64,000 nt of DNA from an uncultured Tateyamaria sp. (lineage in GTDB: Bacteria > Pseudomonadota > Alphaproteobacteria > Rhodobacterales > Rhodobacteraceae): positions 1 through 64,000 of the forward strand of contig NZ_CANMBJ010000007.1 of NCBI RefSeq assembly GCF_947496075.1, read 5' to 3'. Positions 26,902 through 36,329 of this stretch are shown piece after piece; the stretch's first letter is position 1, and each line of letters begins with the position of its first letter. The notes under the pieces were generated by a model. It was not told the DNA's origin. It saw nothing but the letters and a program-made list of their open reading frames with translations, and searched no databases. The translations under genes were made by a program, and so were the position numbers.

Positions 26902-28281
26902 ATGAAACACCTGTTTTTGATCATTTTGCTTGGCCTGTTTGCCCAAGGTGCGCAGGCAGAAACGCGCGTGCCGCAAAACCAGTCGGAAATCACCCTCAGT
27001 TTTGCGCCGCTGGTGCGCGAAACAGCCCCGGCGGTCGTGAATATCTATGTGCGCTTTGTCACCCAGGCGCGTGCGCGCACGCCCTTCATGGACGATCCGT
27101 TCTTCGAACGTTTGTTCGAAGGGTTCGGGCAACCTCAACCGCGTGTGCAGAACTCGCTCGGGTCCGGCGTCATCCTTGGTGAGGATGGGATTGTCGTGTC
27201 GAACTACCACGTGGTGGGGCAAGCGACCGATATCCGGGTCGTGCTGAATGACGGGCGTGAATATGATGCCCGCGTGCTGCTCGGGGATCAGGAAAGTGAT
27301 CTGGCGATCCTCAAGATCGACGATGCAAAGGACCTTCCGTTTCTATCCTTACGCGACAGTGAAACGGTTGAGGTGGGCGAATTGACCCTCGCCATCGGCA
27401 ACCCCTTTGGGGTGGGGCAAACCGTGTCCTCTGGTATCGTTTCGGGGCTTGCACGCTCGGGCGGCAGCAATGGGCGCGGGGCGGGATATTTCATTCAGAC
27501 CGACGCACCGATCAACCCGGGCAACTCTGGCGGTGCGCTGATCGACATGCGCGGCCAACTTCTGGGCATCAACACCCGCATTCTCAGCCGTTCGGGCGGG
27601 TCGAACGGGATCGGCTTTGCCATTCCCGCCGATCTTGTGGCGGCGTTCGTTAAACAGGCGCGGGACGGCAATGACCGTTTCATTCGGCCATGGGCCGGGG
27701 CTACAGGGCAGGCGGTTGACGTCGATCTGGCCGAGACGCTTGGCCGTGACCGACCCGGTGGCATCATGCTTGCCGGTCTGCACCCGGCCAGCCCGCTGGC
27801 CGAGGCCGGGTTCGAAGTGGGCGACGTGGTGCTGGCCGTTGATGGCGCGACCGTGGGCAGCCCTGGCGAAATGCTGTTCCGCATGAGTGTTGCCAGCGAT
27901 CAGGACAGTGCCACAATGACCCGCCTGCGCGATGGTGAGGAAGACGTGTTGACCGTCGCCCTCATCCCACCGCCAGACAGCCCGCCGCGTGAAGAGACGA
28001 CACTCTCCGAAGATGCAAGCCTGCCGGGCCTCACCTTGGCGCGCATCAATCCGGCTGTTCTGGCCGAACTGAACCTGCCCATCGCGGCGGACGGTGTGGT
28101 GGTTCTGGACGAAGGCCAGATAGGCCGTCGTGTCGGATTGCGTCGTGGCGATGTGCTGCAACGGATCGACCGGCAGGACATTGAGACCCCTGCGCAGGCT
28201 GCGGCCATCCTGTCCGAAGCGCGCCGTGGCACCACCGTACGCGCGGTGCGCGGCAACAGCCGCATCGTGTTGCGGTTCTAA
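26902..28281 (+). CDS. Periplasmic serine protease, HtrA/DegP family
   Basis: This 459-residue protein has a signal peptide (MKHLFLIILLGLFAQGAQA) and a trypsin-like domain with His103 (SNYHVVG), Asp133 (ESDLAILK) and Ser209 (NPGNSGGAL). Two PDZ-like domains follow; the second is the clearer, around VGLRRGDVLQRIDRQDI. It should degrade or chaperone misfolded envelope proteins. The start at 26902 follows ACGAGGA. rarA begins two bases after its stop codon, so the two are likely co-transcribed. Confidence 0.92.
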   Translation: MKHLFLIILLGLFAQGAQAETRVPQNQSEITLSFAPLVRETAPAVVNIYVRFVTQARARTPFMDDPFFERLFEGFGQPQPRVQNSLGSGVILGEDGIVVSNYHVVGQATDIRVVLNDGREYDARVLLGDQESDLAILKIDDAKDLPFLSLRDSETVEVGELTLAIGNPFGVGQTVSSGIVSGLARSGGSNGRGAGYFIQTDAPINPGNSGGALIDMRGQLLGINTRILSRSGGSNGIGFAIPADLVAAFVKQARDGNDRFIRPWAGATGQAVDVDLAETLGRDRPGGIMLAGLHPASPLAEAGFEVGDVVLAVDGATVGSPGEMLFRMSVASDQDSATMTRLRDGEEDVLTVALIPPPDSPPREETTLSEDASLPGLTLARINPAVLAELNLPIAADGVVVLDEGQIGRRVGLRRGDVLQRIDRQDIETPAQAAAILSEARRGTTVRAVRGNSRIVLRF

Positions 28282-28282
28282 G

Positions 28283-29590
28283 ATGGGTGATCTCTTCGCC
28301 TCTTCCCCATCGGAGCAAGACAGGGGACCACGGCCTTTGGCCGACCGGTTGCGCCCGCAAAAACTGTCTGACGTCATTGGACAGTCACAGGTGCTGGGGC
28401 CAGAGGCGCCGCTGACCGTCATGCTGTCCTCGGGCGCGCTGAGTTCGCTGGTGTTCTGGGGCCCACCCGGCGTCGGCAAAACGACCATCGCCCGGCTGCT
28501 TGCGCATGAGACGGATCTGCATTTCGTCCAAATCTCGGCGATTTTTACAGGTGTCCCGGACCTCAAGAAAGTGTTCGAGGCGGCCAAGATCCGTCGCCAG
28601 AACGGGCAGGGGACGCTGCTGTTCGTGGACGAGATTCACCGCTTCAACAAGGCACAGCAGGACGGGTTCCTGCCGCATATGGAGGATGGGACGATCCTGC
28701 TGGTTGGGGCCACCACAGAGAATCCCAGTTTCGAGCTAAACGCTGCTGTTATGTCCCGCGCGCAAGTGCTGGTGCTGGAACGGCTCGACCTCAAGGATCT
28801 CGAATTGCTGGCCCAACGGGCCGAACAGGAGTTGGACAAACCACTCCCGCTCGACGGGCCTGCGCGTGAGGCGCTTCTTGAAATGGCCGACGGGGACGGG
28901 CGCGCGCTTTTGAACCTGATCGAACAGGTTACGGCCTGGACGGTGGACAGCAAGCTCGACAAGACCGCCCTTGCTGCCCGCCTGATGCGCCGTGCCGCCC
29001 AATACGACAAGTCGGGCGATGCGCATTACAACCTCATCTCGGCCCTGCACAAATCGGTGCGCGGCTCAGACCCCGATGCATCACTGTACTGGTTCGCCCG
29101 GATGCTGGAGGGCGGAGAAGACCCCCGCTACCTCGCCCGCCGTATCACGCGTATGGCGGTCGAAGATATTGGCCTTGCTGACCCGCAAGCGCAGGCGGTC
29201 TGCCTGCAAAGCTGGGAAACCTATGAACGCCTCGGCAGTCCCGAGGGCGAGCTGGCACTGGCACAGGCGCTTGTTTACCTCGCCCTCGCGCCCAAATCGA
29301 ACGCGGCCTACGTCGCCTACAAGGGCGCACGACGGGCGGCGAAGCAGACCGGATCGCACCCGCCGCCCAAACACATCCTGAATGCGCCGACATCGCTGAT
29401 GAAGGATCAGGGCTATGGCAAGGACTATGCCTATGACCACGACGCCGAAGACGGGTTTTCGGGGGCGAACTACTTTCCTGACGGGATGGAGCGGCCCGAC
29501 CTCTACCAACCGGTAGAACGCGGCTTCGAACGCGACCTGAAAAAACGGCTCGACTACTTCGCACGGCTCAGAACCAAGCGGAACAGCTAG
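28283..29590 (+). CDS. rarA: Replication-associated recombination protein A (RarA/MgsA)
   Basis: This 435-residue AAA+ ATPase has Walker A GPPGVGKT at 60-67, Walker B LLFVDEIHRF at about 112-121, sensor region GATTENPSFELN and the RarA-type C-terminal domain (HPPPKHILNAPTSLMKDQGY). RarA acts at stalled replication forks and loads or unloads replication proteins. It lies directly behind the HtrA gene, an arrangement seen in other alphaproteobacteria. Confidence 0.95.
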   Translation: MGDLFASSPSEQDRGPRPLADRLRPQKLSDVIGQSQVLGPEAPLTVMLSSGALSSLVFWGPPGVGKTTIARLLAHETDLHFVQISAIFTGVPDLKKVFEAAKIRRQNGQGTLLFVDEIHRFNKAQQDGFLPHMEDGTILLVGATTENPSFELNAAVMSRAQVLVLERLDLKDLELLAQRAEQELDKPLPLDGPAREALLEMADGDGRALLNLIEQVTAWTVDSKLDKTALAARLMRRAAQYDKSGDAHYNLISALHKSVRGSDPDASLYWFARMLEGGEDPRYLARRITRMAVEDIGLADPQAQAVCLQSWETYERLGSPEGELALAQALVYLALAPKSNAAYVAYKGARRAAKQTGSHPPPKHILNAPTSLMKDQGYGKDYAYDHDAEDGFSGANYFPDGMERPDLYQPVERGFERDLKKRLDYFARLRTKRNS

Positions 29591-29635
29591 GCCGCCGACC
29601 TTGACTCTTTGCGGCGAACCGACGACAGACCGCGC

Positions 29636-30016
29636 ATGTTTTCAACCCTTTCCCTTGTGGCCCTTGGCGGGGCGATCGGCGCATCCCTGCGCTGGCTGAC
29701 GGGCGTGGCCGTGCTGCGCACACTGGGTCCGTCCGACTTCCCGCTGGCCATCATCACGGTCAACGTCATCGGCTCCTTCCTGATGGGGGTCTTTGTCGTG
29801 GCCGCCGCCCATCGGGGGCTGACCCATCTCAGCCCCTTCGTGATGACCGGTGTGCTGGGCGGGTTCACCACGTTCAGCGCCTTTTCTCTTGAAACCATGA
29901 CGCTGATCGAACGCGGACAGGTGGCGTCGGCCAGCCTCTATATCCTGCTGTCGGTCGGCCTGTCGGTCGGCGCATTGGCCCTTGGCCTCATCCTGGCCCG
30001 AGGAGTTTTCGCATGA
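29636..30016 (+). CDS. crcB: Fluoride channel CrcB/Fluc
   Basis: This 126-residue protein has four hydrophobic segments and the Fluc motifs VALGGAIGASLRWL, TVNVIGSFLMG and GGFTTFSAFSLE, which line the pore and bind the central sodium. It works as an antiparallel dimer that exports fluoride. The ATG at 29636 matches the family N-terminus (MFSTLSLVALGG); no strong ribosome binding site is seen. No fluoride riboswitch was recognised upstream. It overlaps the next gene by four bases. Confidence 0.93.
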   Translation: MFSTLSLVALGGAIGASLRWLTGVAVLRTLGPSDFPLAIITVNVIGSFLMGVFVVAAAHRGLTHLSPFVMTGVLGGFTTFSAFSLETMTLIERGQVASASLYILLSVGLSVGALALGLILARGVFA

Positions 30017-31050
30017 GCGGCGTACAGACTGTCACCGTGGAAGAGGGCGAGGGCGACCAGCGCCTTGACCGTTGGATGAAGCGGCGCTTTCCGCAGGTGA
30101 GCCAGGGCATGATCGAAAAGATGTGTCGCAAGGGCGAATGCCGTGTGGATGGGGGCAGGGTCAAATCCTCGACCCGCGTGGAGGAGGGGCAAAAGGTGCG
30201 TATCCCGCCCTTGCCCGACCGGCCCGCGCCGCCCGTGCAAAAGACGCGCATCTCGGACAAGGACGCCAAGATGATCCGCGACTGCGTGATCTACAAGGAT
30301 GACCAGATCATCGCGATCAACAAACCGTCCGGCCTTCCGACCCAAGGGGGATCGGGGCAGACCAAGCACGTGGACGGGCTGGCCGAGGCGCTGATGTTTG
30401 ACCTCGACGAAAAACCGCGCCTCGTGCACCGGTTGGACAAGGACACATCGGGTGTCCTGCTGCTGGCGCGCACCCGGGCTGCGGCCAAGTCCCTGACAGC
30501 CGCCATGCGGCATCACGAAACGCGCAAGATCTACTGGGCGCTCGTCGCCGGTGTGCCCACGCCTTACTTGGGTGAAATCAAGTACGGGTTGGTCAAGGCG
30601 CCGGGCCATGGCCGCAGCGGCGAGGGTGAGAAGATGATCGCCGTACACCCGCGCGACATCGACGACACGCGCGGGGCCAAGCGGGCACATACGATATACG
30701 CCACGCTCTACCGCGTTGCGTCCCGTGCGGCGTGGGTCGCGATGGAGCCGATCACCGGGCGCACCCACCAGCTGCGCGCGCATATGGCCGAGATTGGGCA
30801 CCCCATTGTCGGTGACGGTAAATATGGTGGGTCGAGCCAGGAAAACATGGGCGACGGCTGGGGTGCCAAGGTCGGTGGCATCATCTCGCAAAAACTGCAC
30901 CTGCACGCGCGCATGATGCGCTTTGAACAGCCCGAAACGCGCAAGGTCATCACGGTGACCGCCCCCCTGCCGGACCACATGGCGCAAAGCTGGGACACCT
31001 TCGGTTGGACCGAGGACCTGGCAGCAGAAGACCCGTTCGAGGCGCTGTAG
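30013..31050 (+). CDS. rluC: 23S rRNA pseudouridine synthase, RluC family
   Basis: This 345-residue protein has an N-terminal S4 RNA-binding domain (about 1-65) and a RluA-type catalytic domain with HRLDKDTSG at 139-147, the Asp142 being the nucleophile. RluC modifies uridines 955, 2504 and 2580 in Escherichia coli 23S rRNA; the exact sites here are assumed. It starts inside the crcB stop and abuts the HAD gene. Confidence 0.88.
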   Translation: MSGVQTVTVEEGEGDQRLDRWMKRRFPQVSQGMIEKMCRKGECRVDGGRVKSSTRVEEGQKVRIPPLPDRPAPPVQKTRISDKDAKMIRDCVIYKDDQIIAINKPSGLPTQGGSGQTKHVDGLAEALMFDLDEKPRLVHRLDKDTSGVLLLARTRAAAKSLTAAMRHHETRKIYWALVAGVPTPYLGEIKYGLVKAPGHGRSGEGEKMIAVHPRDIDDTRGAKRAHTIYATLYRVASRAAWVAMEPITGRTHQLRAHMAEIGHPIVGDGKYGGSSQENMGDGWGAKVGGIISQKLHLHARMMRFEQPETRKVITVTAPLPDHMAQSWDTFGWTEDLAAEDPFEAL

Positions 31051-31704
31051 ATGCGTCTGGTAGTCTTTGACGTGGACGGCACGCTGGTCGACAGCCAGGC
31101 GGACATCGTGGCCAGCATGGTGGACGCCTTTGCAGCCGTGGGGCTGGACGCACCGGCCCGACAAGACATCCTGGGCATTGTTGGCCTGTCCTTGCCCGTG
31201 GCGATGGAGGCGCTGGTCGCGGATGCCGATCACGCGCGGATGGTCGAGGCCTACAAGGACAGCTATGCCAAGCTGCGGCTGTCAAAGGGGGCTTCATCCT
31301 CTCCGCTCTATTCGGGTGCACGGGCGGCACTTGATCGGTTGCAGGCGCAGGACGACATCCTGCTGGGTGTGGCGACCGGGAAATCCAAGCGCGGTCTCGA
31401 TGGGCTGATCGAAGCCCACGGGCTTAACGGCATGTTTGTGACCCGGCAGGTCGCGGATTTCCATCCGTCCAAGCCGCATCCATCGATGCTGCGCGCCGCG
31501 CTGGAGGAATCCGGGGTGGAAACGGCAGACGCCGTGATGATCGGCGACACCAGCTTTGATGCGCGGATGGCGCATGCGGCAGGCATGCCGTTCCTGGGCG
31601 TCGGCTGGGGCTACCATGCCCCCAGCCAGCTTGATGGTGCCCGCGCCATTTTGAACGACTTTTCTGAACTCGATGATGCGCTGAACGCGCTATGGACCGA
31701 CTGA
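31051..31704 (+). CDS. HAD-IA family phosphatase
   Basis: This 217-residue hydrolase begins MRLVVFDVDGTLVDSQADIV, giving the motif I DXDGT with nucleophile Asp8. It has motif II in VATGKSKRGLDG and motif III/IV in MIGDTSFDARMAHAAG. It resembles phosphoglycolate phosphatases, but the substrate cannot be set. The start immediately follows the RluC stop. Confidence 0.88.
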   Translation: MRLVVFDVDGTLVDSQADIVASMVDAFAAVGLDAPARQDILGIVGLSLPVAMEALVADADHARMVEAYKDSYAKLRLSKGASSSPLYSGARAALDRLQAQDDILLGVATGKSKRGLDGLIEAHGLNGMFVTRQVADFHPSKPHPSMLRAALEESGVETADAVMIGDTSFDARMAHAAGMPFLGVGWGYHAPSQLDGARAILNDFSELDDALNALWTD

Positions 31705-31705
31705 C

Positions 31706-32419
31706 ATGAGCGAATGGAAGCAAAAACGGTTCTGGAAAACGGCGACAGCTGAACAGACGGATACGGGTTGGACCGTTACGCTGGATGGACGGGCCGTGAA
31801 AACACCGGCCAAGGCGGGGCTGATCCTGCCGACGCAAAAGATGGCCGATGCCGTCGCGGCCGAATGGAACGCGCAGGATGAAGCGGTGAACCCGCTGTCG
31901 ATGCCGTTCACCCGCAGCGCCAATGCGGCCATCGACAAGGTGGCCGTGCAGCGCAGCGAAGTGGCCGATATGCTTGCAGCCTATGGCGATGCGGACCTGC
32001 TGTGTTACCGGGCGGATGGGCCACAGGAGCTGATCGACAGGCAGGTGGCAGAATGGGATCCCTATCTGGATTGGGCCGCTGATACCTTGGGTGCGCGGCT
32101 TCAGCCACGGACGGGTTTGATGCACGAATCACAGGATGCGCAAGCGCTCGCATCGTTGTCTCAACGGGTCCACGTTCTATCTGAGTTTGAACTTGCGGCC
32201 TTTCATGACCTTGTCAGCCTCTCTGGATCGCTGATCCTGGGTTTTGCCGCCGCTCAAGACCTGCACCCGGCGCCCACAATTTGGGCGGCGTCGCGGCTTG
32301 ATGAAATCTGGCAGGAAGAGCAATGGGGTGAGGATGAAGAGGCCCGAGAGGTCGCGCAGATCAAGCAAGCGTCGTTTTTGCACGCGAAAGCCTTTTTTGA
32401 TGTGGCAAAATATGGTTGA
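31706..32419 (+). CDS. ATP12-family F1-ATPase assembly chaperone
   Basis: This 237-residue protein (MSEWKQKRFWKTATAEQTDT) matches the ATP12 family, in which the mitochondrial member binds the free alpha subunit of F1. Conserved features are LDGRAVKTPAKAGLILPT, ADLLCYRADGPQEL and SLSGSLILGFA. Alphaproteobacteria carry it as an ancestral form. It is one base after the HAD gene and ends the operon. Confidence 0.92.
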   Translation: MSEWKQKRFWKTATAEQTDTGWTVTLDGRAVKTPAKAGLILPTQKMADAVAAEWNAQDEAVNPLSMPFTRSANAAIDKVAVQRSEVADMLAAYGDADLLCYRADGPQELIDRQVAEWDPYLDWAADTLGARLQPRTGLMHESQDAQALASLSQRVHVLSEFELAAFHDLVSLSGSLILGFAAAQDLHPAPTIWAASRLDEIWQEEQWGEDEEAREVAQIKQASFLHAKAFFDVAKYG

Positions 32420-32482
32420 CGCTAGGGCATGTTGCGGCCTGTCAAACCGCACAATAATGCATCGTTTTTGGTGACGCAGCCC

Positions 32483-32512
32483 TTGACGTTCTGCGATGAA
32501 TCCTTCCAAACT
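32483..32512 (+). promoter_or_regulatory. Possible promoter for aapJQMP
   Basis: TTGACG (32483-32488) has a good -35 match, but the best -10, CAAACT (32507-32512), is weak at 18-base spacing. It sits 115 bases before the aapJ start. Nothing else is seen in 32420-32625. Confidence 0.35.
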
Positions 32513-32625
32513 ATGGCCCACTGGTTGGGGACAACTCCGGCTGGATAGCCTTCGGCGGAGCATGGACACTCAGGCTGCGCTGATCGAACCGCCAAAATAC
32601 GGCGGAAAATCAGGAAGAGGTAAAA

Positions 32626-33642
32626 ATGAAAAAAACCGTAATCTTTAGCGCGCTGACCGCCGCTGGCATGGCTGCCGGCGCTGCGGCTGCTGGCACGCTC
32701 GATGACGTGAAAGCACGTGGCACGCTGAACTGCGGCGTGACAACCGGTCTGGTCGGCTTCGCCGCACCTGACGCAAACGGCGAATGGGACGGCTTCGACG
32801 TGGCTGTGTGCCGCGCTGTGGCTGCTGCTGTGCTGGGTGATCCCACCGCAGTTGAATTCGTGCCCACAACCGGCAAGACGCGCTTCACCGCGCTGGCTTC
32901 GGGCGAAATTGACATGCTGGCCCGCAACACCACGTGGACGTTCAGCCGCGATGTGGACCTCAAGTTCACCTTTGTTGGCGTGAACTACTACGACGGCCAA
33001 GGCTTCATGGTTCCGAAGGATCTGGGCGTGTCCTCGGCCAAGGATCTGGACGGCGCAACCGTCTGCATCCAGACCGGCACCACGACCGAGCTGAACCTGG
33101 CGGACTTCTTCCGCTCGAACAACATCAGCTATGAGCCGGTTCCGATCGAAACCAATGCCGAAGCGCAACAGCAGTACCTTGCAGGTGCTTGTGACGTGTA
33201 CACCACCGACGCATCGGGCCTGGCCGCAACACGCGCCACGTTCGAAGCCCCCGGTGATCACGTTCTGCTGCCCGAAATCATCTCGAAAGAGCCGCTGGGC
33301 CCGCTGGTCCGTCACGGCGACAACGAGTGGGGCGATGTGGTTCGCTGGACCCTGAACGCGCTGATCTCGGCAGAAGAGCTGGGTATCACGTCGACCAATA
33401 TCTCTGAAATGTCCGGTGGCACCGACAACCCGGAAATCAACCGTATCCTGGGCACCGAAGGTACCCTGGGCGAGATGCTGGGTCTGGACGCTGACTGGGC
33501 GATGAAAGCCATCAACGCCGGCGGCAACTATGGCGAAATCTTTGAGAAGAACATCGGTGAAGCCACTCCGATCGGTCTGGCCCGTGGCCTGAACGCTCAG
33601 TGGACCGATGGCGGCCTGCTTTACAGCCCGCCCTTCCGCTAA
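32626..33642 (+). CDS. aapJ: General L-amino acid ABC transporter, substrate-binding protein
   Basis: This 338-residue protein has a signal peptide (MKKTVIFSALTAAGMAAGAA) and the family-3 amino-acid-binding fold, with GTLNCGVTTGLVGFAAPDAN and ATVCIQTGTTTELNLADFF as in AapJ of Rhizobium. It captures a broad range of L-amino acids in the periplasm. AGGAAGAGG precedes the ATG. A stable hairpin follows its stop, separating it from the permease genes. Confidence 0.95.
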   Translation: MKKTVIFSALTAAGMAAGAAAAGTLDDVKARGTLNCGVTTGLVGFAAPDANGEWDGFDVAVCRAVAAAVLGDPTAVEFVPTTGKTRFTALASGEIDMLARNTTWTFSRDVDLKFTFVGVNYYDGQGFMVPKDLGVSSAKDLDGATVCIQTGTTTELNLADFFRSNNISYEPVPIETNAEAQQQYLAGACDVYTTDASGLAATRATFEAPGDHVLLPEIISKEPLGPLVRHGDNEWGDVVRWTLNALISAEELGITSTNISEMSGGTDNPEINRILGTEGTLGEMLGLDADWAMKAINAGGNYGEIFEKNIGEATPIGLARGLNAQWTDGGLLYSPPFR

Positions 33643-33655
33643 GATACCAAGCCGA

Positions 33656-33681
33656 GGGGCGCAGGTTAAACCCTGCGCCCC
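33656..33681 (+). other. Stable intercistronic hairpin after aapJ
   Basis: GGGGCGCAGG (33656-33665) pairs with CCTGCGCCCC (33672-33681) over six bases, with no T-run. Such hairpins after binding-protein genes usually protect that part of the mRNA or cause partial termination, so that AapJ is made in excess over the membrane subunits. Confidence 0.7.
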
Positions 33682-33809
33682 TTGCGCATCTGGGGCACAA
33701 GATCGCTGAAAACAGCGGCGCAGCTGCCTGAAAATGCAGACAGTTATGAAAACCCGGCCCCGCGTCACTGACGCGCAAAAAACAAGGCCGGAACCACGGG
33801 GAAAACCTC

Positions 33810-35024
33810 ATGACAACGATGACCGACCCTCCACAGGAGTCGTTCCGCCTGTCGATGCTTTTGAACGACACGCGGTACAGATCATACACATTCCAATTCA
33901 TTGCCCTGATCGTACTGATCGCGTCTGCCGCCTTTTTGATGAGCAACCTGTTCAGCAATCTGGCTGCCGCGGGTTTGAACATTTCCTATCAATTTCTGGG
34001 CACCCCAGCGGGCTATGACATAAACCAAACTCTGATTGACTACAGCAGCCAGTCGACCAATGCGCGCGCCGCACTGGTGGGCATCCTGAACACGCTGCTT
34101 GTGGCCTTTCTGGCCTGTGTGACGGCTACCATCTTTGGCGTGATCGCCGGGGTTCTGCGCCTGTCCAACAACTGGCTGGTCAGCAAGCTGATGTCCTTCT
34201 ACGTGGAGATCTTCCGGAACATCCCTGTGCTGATCTGGATCATCATCATCTTCACCATCATGATCGCGGTCCTGCCGGGGCCAAGGGCGTTCCGCGGGGA
34301 CGAACCGGCGGCAAGCATGGTGTTCGATGCCATCGCCTTTACCAACCGCGGCGTTTACATCCCCGCACCCGTGTGGGGCGCAGGATCACTTTTGGTTGTG
34401 GCCACGTTCCTGCTGTCAATCGTTGGCGTGATTGCCTATCGCCGCTATGCCACCAAACTGCTCTACGATACGGGCCGTTTGCTGCCCATGGGTTGGCCCA
34501 GCCTGGCCATTCTGTTTGTGCCAACGCTGCTGGTCTATTTCATCATGGGCATGCCGATCGGGCTCGATTATCCGGTGCTCAAGGGCTTCAACTTTTCCGG
34601 TGGGATCAAGGTCGGTGGACCGCTGATCGCCCTGTGGTTCGCTTTGTCGATCTATACAGGCGCCTTCATCGCGGAAAATGTCCGAGCGGGTATTCAGGCC
34701 ATTTCCAAAGGGCAGTCTGAAGCCGCAGGCGCGCTGGGTCTGCGCCAGGGCCGGATCATGAACCTTGTGGTGCTGCCACAGGCGCTGCGGGTCATCATCC
34801 CGCCGCTCATCTCGCAATACCTCAACATCACCAAGAACTCATCGCTGGCCATCGCCGTGGGCTACGCCGATGTCACGGCCACACTGGGTGGGATCACCCT
34901 GAACCAGACCGGGCGTGCCATCGAATGCGTTCTGCTGCTGATGCTGTTCTATCTCACGATCTCGCTGTGCATCTCGGCGATCATGAACGTCTACAACAAT
35001 TCCGTTAAGTTGAAGGAGCGCTGA
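33810..35024 (+). CDS. aapQ: General L-amino acid ABC transporter, permease
   Basis: This 404-residue membrane protein has an N-terminal extension, about eight hydrophobic segments and the HisM-type domain with the EAA loop (KGQSEAAGALGLRQGRIMNL) that contacts the ATPase. It pairs with AapM. The ATG at 33810 is preferred, with a second in-frame ATG at 33819. Confidence 0.95.
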   Translation: MTTMTDPPQESFRLSMLLNDTRYRSYTFQFIALIVLIASAAFLMSNLFSNLAAAGLNISYQFLGTPAGYDINQTLIDYSSQSTNARAALVGILNTLLVAFLACVTATIFGVIAGVLRLSNNWLVSKLMSFYVEIFRNIPVLIWIIIIFTIMIAVLPGPRAFRGDEPAASMVFDAIAFTNRGVYIPAPVWGAGSLLVVATFLLSIVGVIAYRRYATKLLYDTGRLLPMGWPSLAILFVPTLLVYFIMGMPIGLDYPVLKGFNFSGGIKVGGPLIALWFALSIYTGAFIAENVRAGIQAISKGQSEAAGALGLRQGRIMNLVVLPQALRVIIPPLISQYLNITKNSSLAIAVGYADVTATLGGITLNQTGRAIECVLLLMLFYLTISLCISAIMNVYNNSVKLKER

Positions 35025-35027
35025 GCC

Positions 35028-36317
35028 ATGTCAGATACATCTGCTGCCTTTGTGCGCACCGAACAAGTGCCACCTTCACCACCGCCAGCGTCGGCAACGG
35101 GACCTGTCAAATGGGCCAAGGACAACCTGTTCTCGACACCGCTCTATAGTCTGCTGACGATTGCCGCATTCTATTTCATCTACCTGATCCTCGCCAACAC
35201 ACTGCCGTGGATCGCCAATGGCGTCTGGGGCACGTCCAGCCTGGCAGAATGCCGCGAAGCGCTGAACGGCGTGTCGGGCGGCTGCTTCTCGGTCCTGACC
35301 GAGCGGTGGAACCAGCTGCTGTTCGGGTTCAAATACCCGGCGGATCAGTACTGGCGCCCAGCGTTGACCTTCCTGCTGTTCTTTGCAGCCGCCGCACCGG
35401 TGCTGTTCTTCAAATTGCCGCGCCAATTGCTGTTGTTTACGGCGCTCTTTCCGTTCATCGCCTTCTACCTGATCTGGGGTGGCACGATCCTCACTCCGAT
35501 CCTGGCGCTGGTCGGGTTCGTGGCGGGCTACTTTGTCTACCAACGCTTTGTGACGGGCAGCTTTGCCGCCGGTTTCTTTGGCGGGATCGCGACGGCGTTT
35601 GTCGTCTGGATCATCGGCGGGATGCTGATCCCTGCAAACGCGAACGAAGGCGCGTTGCTCAGCACCGTGCCCAGCCGCGATCTGGGGGGCTTCATGCTCA
35701 ACATGATGCTGGGCGTGACCTGTGTGTCGCTGTCGGTGCCTCTGGGCATCGCACTGGCGCTGGGCCGGCAATCGGACATGCCGCTGATCAAATGGATCTG
35801 CGTGGTCTTTATCGAGTTCATTCGCGGCGTGCCGCTGATCACGCTGCTGTTCGTGGCAAGCGTGATGCTGGCGTACTTCTTCCCGCCGGGCACAACGACC
35901 GACCTATTCCTGCGGGTTGTGATCATGATCACGATGTTCTCGGCGGCCTACATCGCCGAAGTGATCCGGGGTGGCCTCGCCGCCCTGCCACGCGGCCAGT
36001 ACGAAGCGGCGGACAGCCTCGGCCTCGACTACCCCCAGGCCATGCGGCTGATCATCCTGCCACAGGCGCTCAAGATCTCGATTCCGGGCATCGTGAACGT
36101 GGCGGTGGGTCTGTTCAAGGACACCGTGCTGGTCTCGGTCATCTCGATGTTTGACCTGTTGGGCATGATCCGCGGTCCCATCCTCGCCTCCACCGAATGG
36201 AACGGGGTCTATTGGGAACTTCTGGGCTTTGCCTCGCTTCTCTTCTTTGTCGTCTGCTACGGCATCTCTCAATACTCGCAGTGGCTGGAACGCCAGCTTG
36301 CGACCGATCACCGCTAA
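35028..36317 (+). CDS. aapM: General L-amino acid ABC transporter, permease
   Basis: This 429-residue membrane protein is homologous in its C-terminal half to AapQ, with the EAA loop RGQYEAADSLGLDYPQAMRL and FIRGVPLITLLFVASVMLAY. The N-terminal half has further hydrophobic segments typical of AapM. It starts three bases after aapQ; AAGGAG of aapP overlaps its stop. Confidence 0.95.
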   Translation: MSDTSAAFVRTEQVPPSPPPASATGPVKWAKDNLFSTPLYSLLTIAAFYFIYLILANTLPWIANGVWGTSSLAECREALNGVSGGCFSVLTERWNQLLFGFKYPADQYWRPALTFLLFFAAAAPVLFFKLPRQLLLFTALFPFIAFYLIWGGTILTPILALVGFVAGYFVYQRFVTGSFAAGFFGGIATAFVVWIIGGMLIPANANEGALLSTVPSRDLGGFMLNMMLGVTCVSLSVPLGIALALGRQSDMPLIKWICVVFIEFIRGVPLITLLFVASVMLAYFFPPGTTTDLFLRVVIMITMFSAAYIAEVIRGGLAALPRGQYEAADSLGLDYPQAMRLIILPQALKISIPGIVNVAVGLFKDTVLVSVISMFDLLGMIRGPILASTEWNGVYWELLGFASLLFFVVCYGISQYSQWLERQLATDHR

Positions 36318-36329
36318 GGAGTGGCTGAT

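Noticed and set aside
32422..33768. Minus-strand open frame of 448 codons opposite aapJ
   Set aside because: A shadow of aapJ, which has a clear signal peptide, family match and ribosome binding site.
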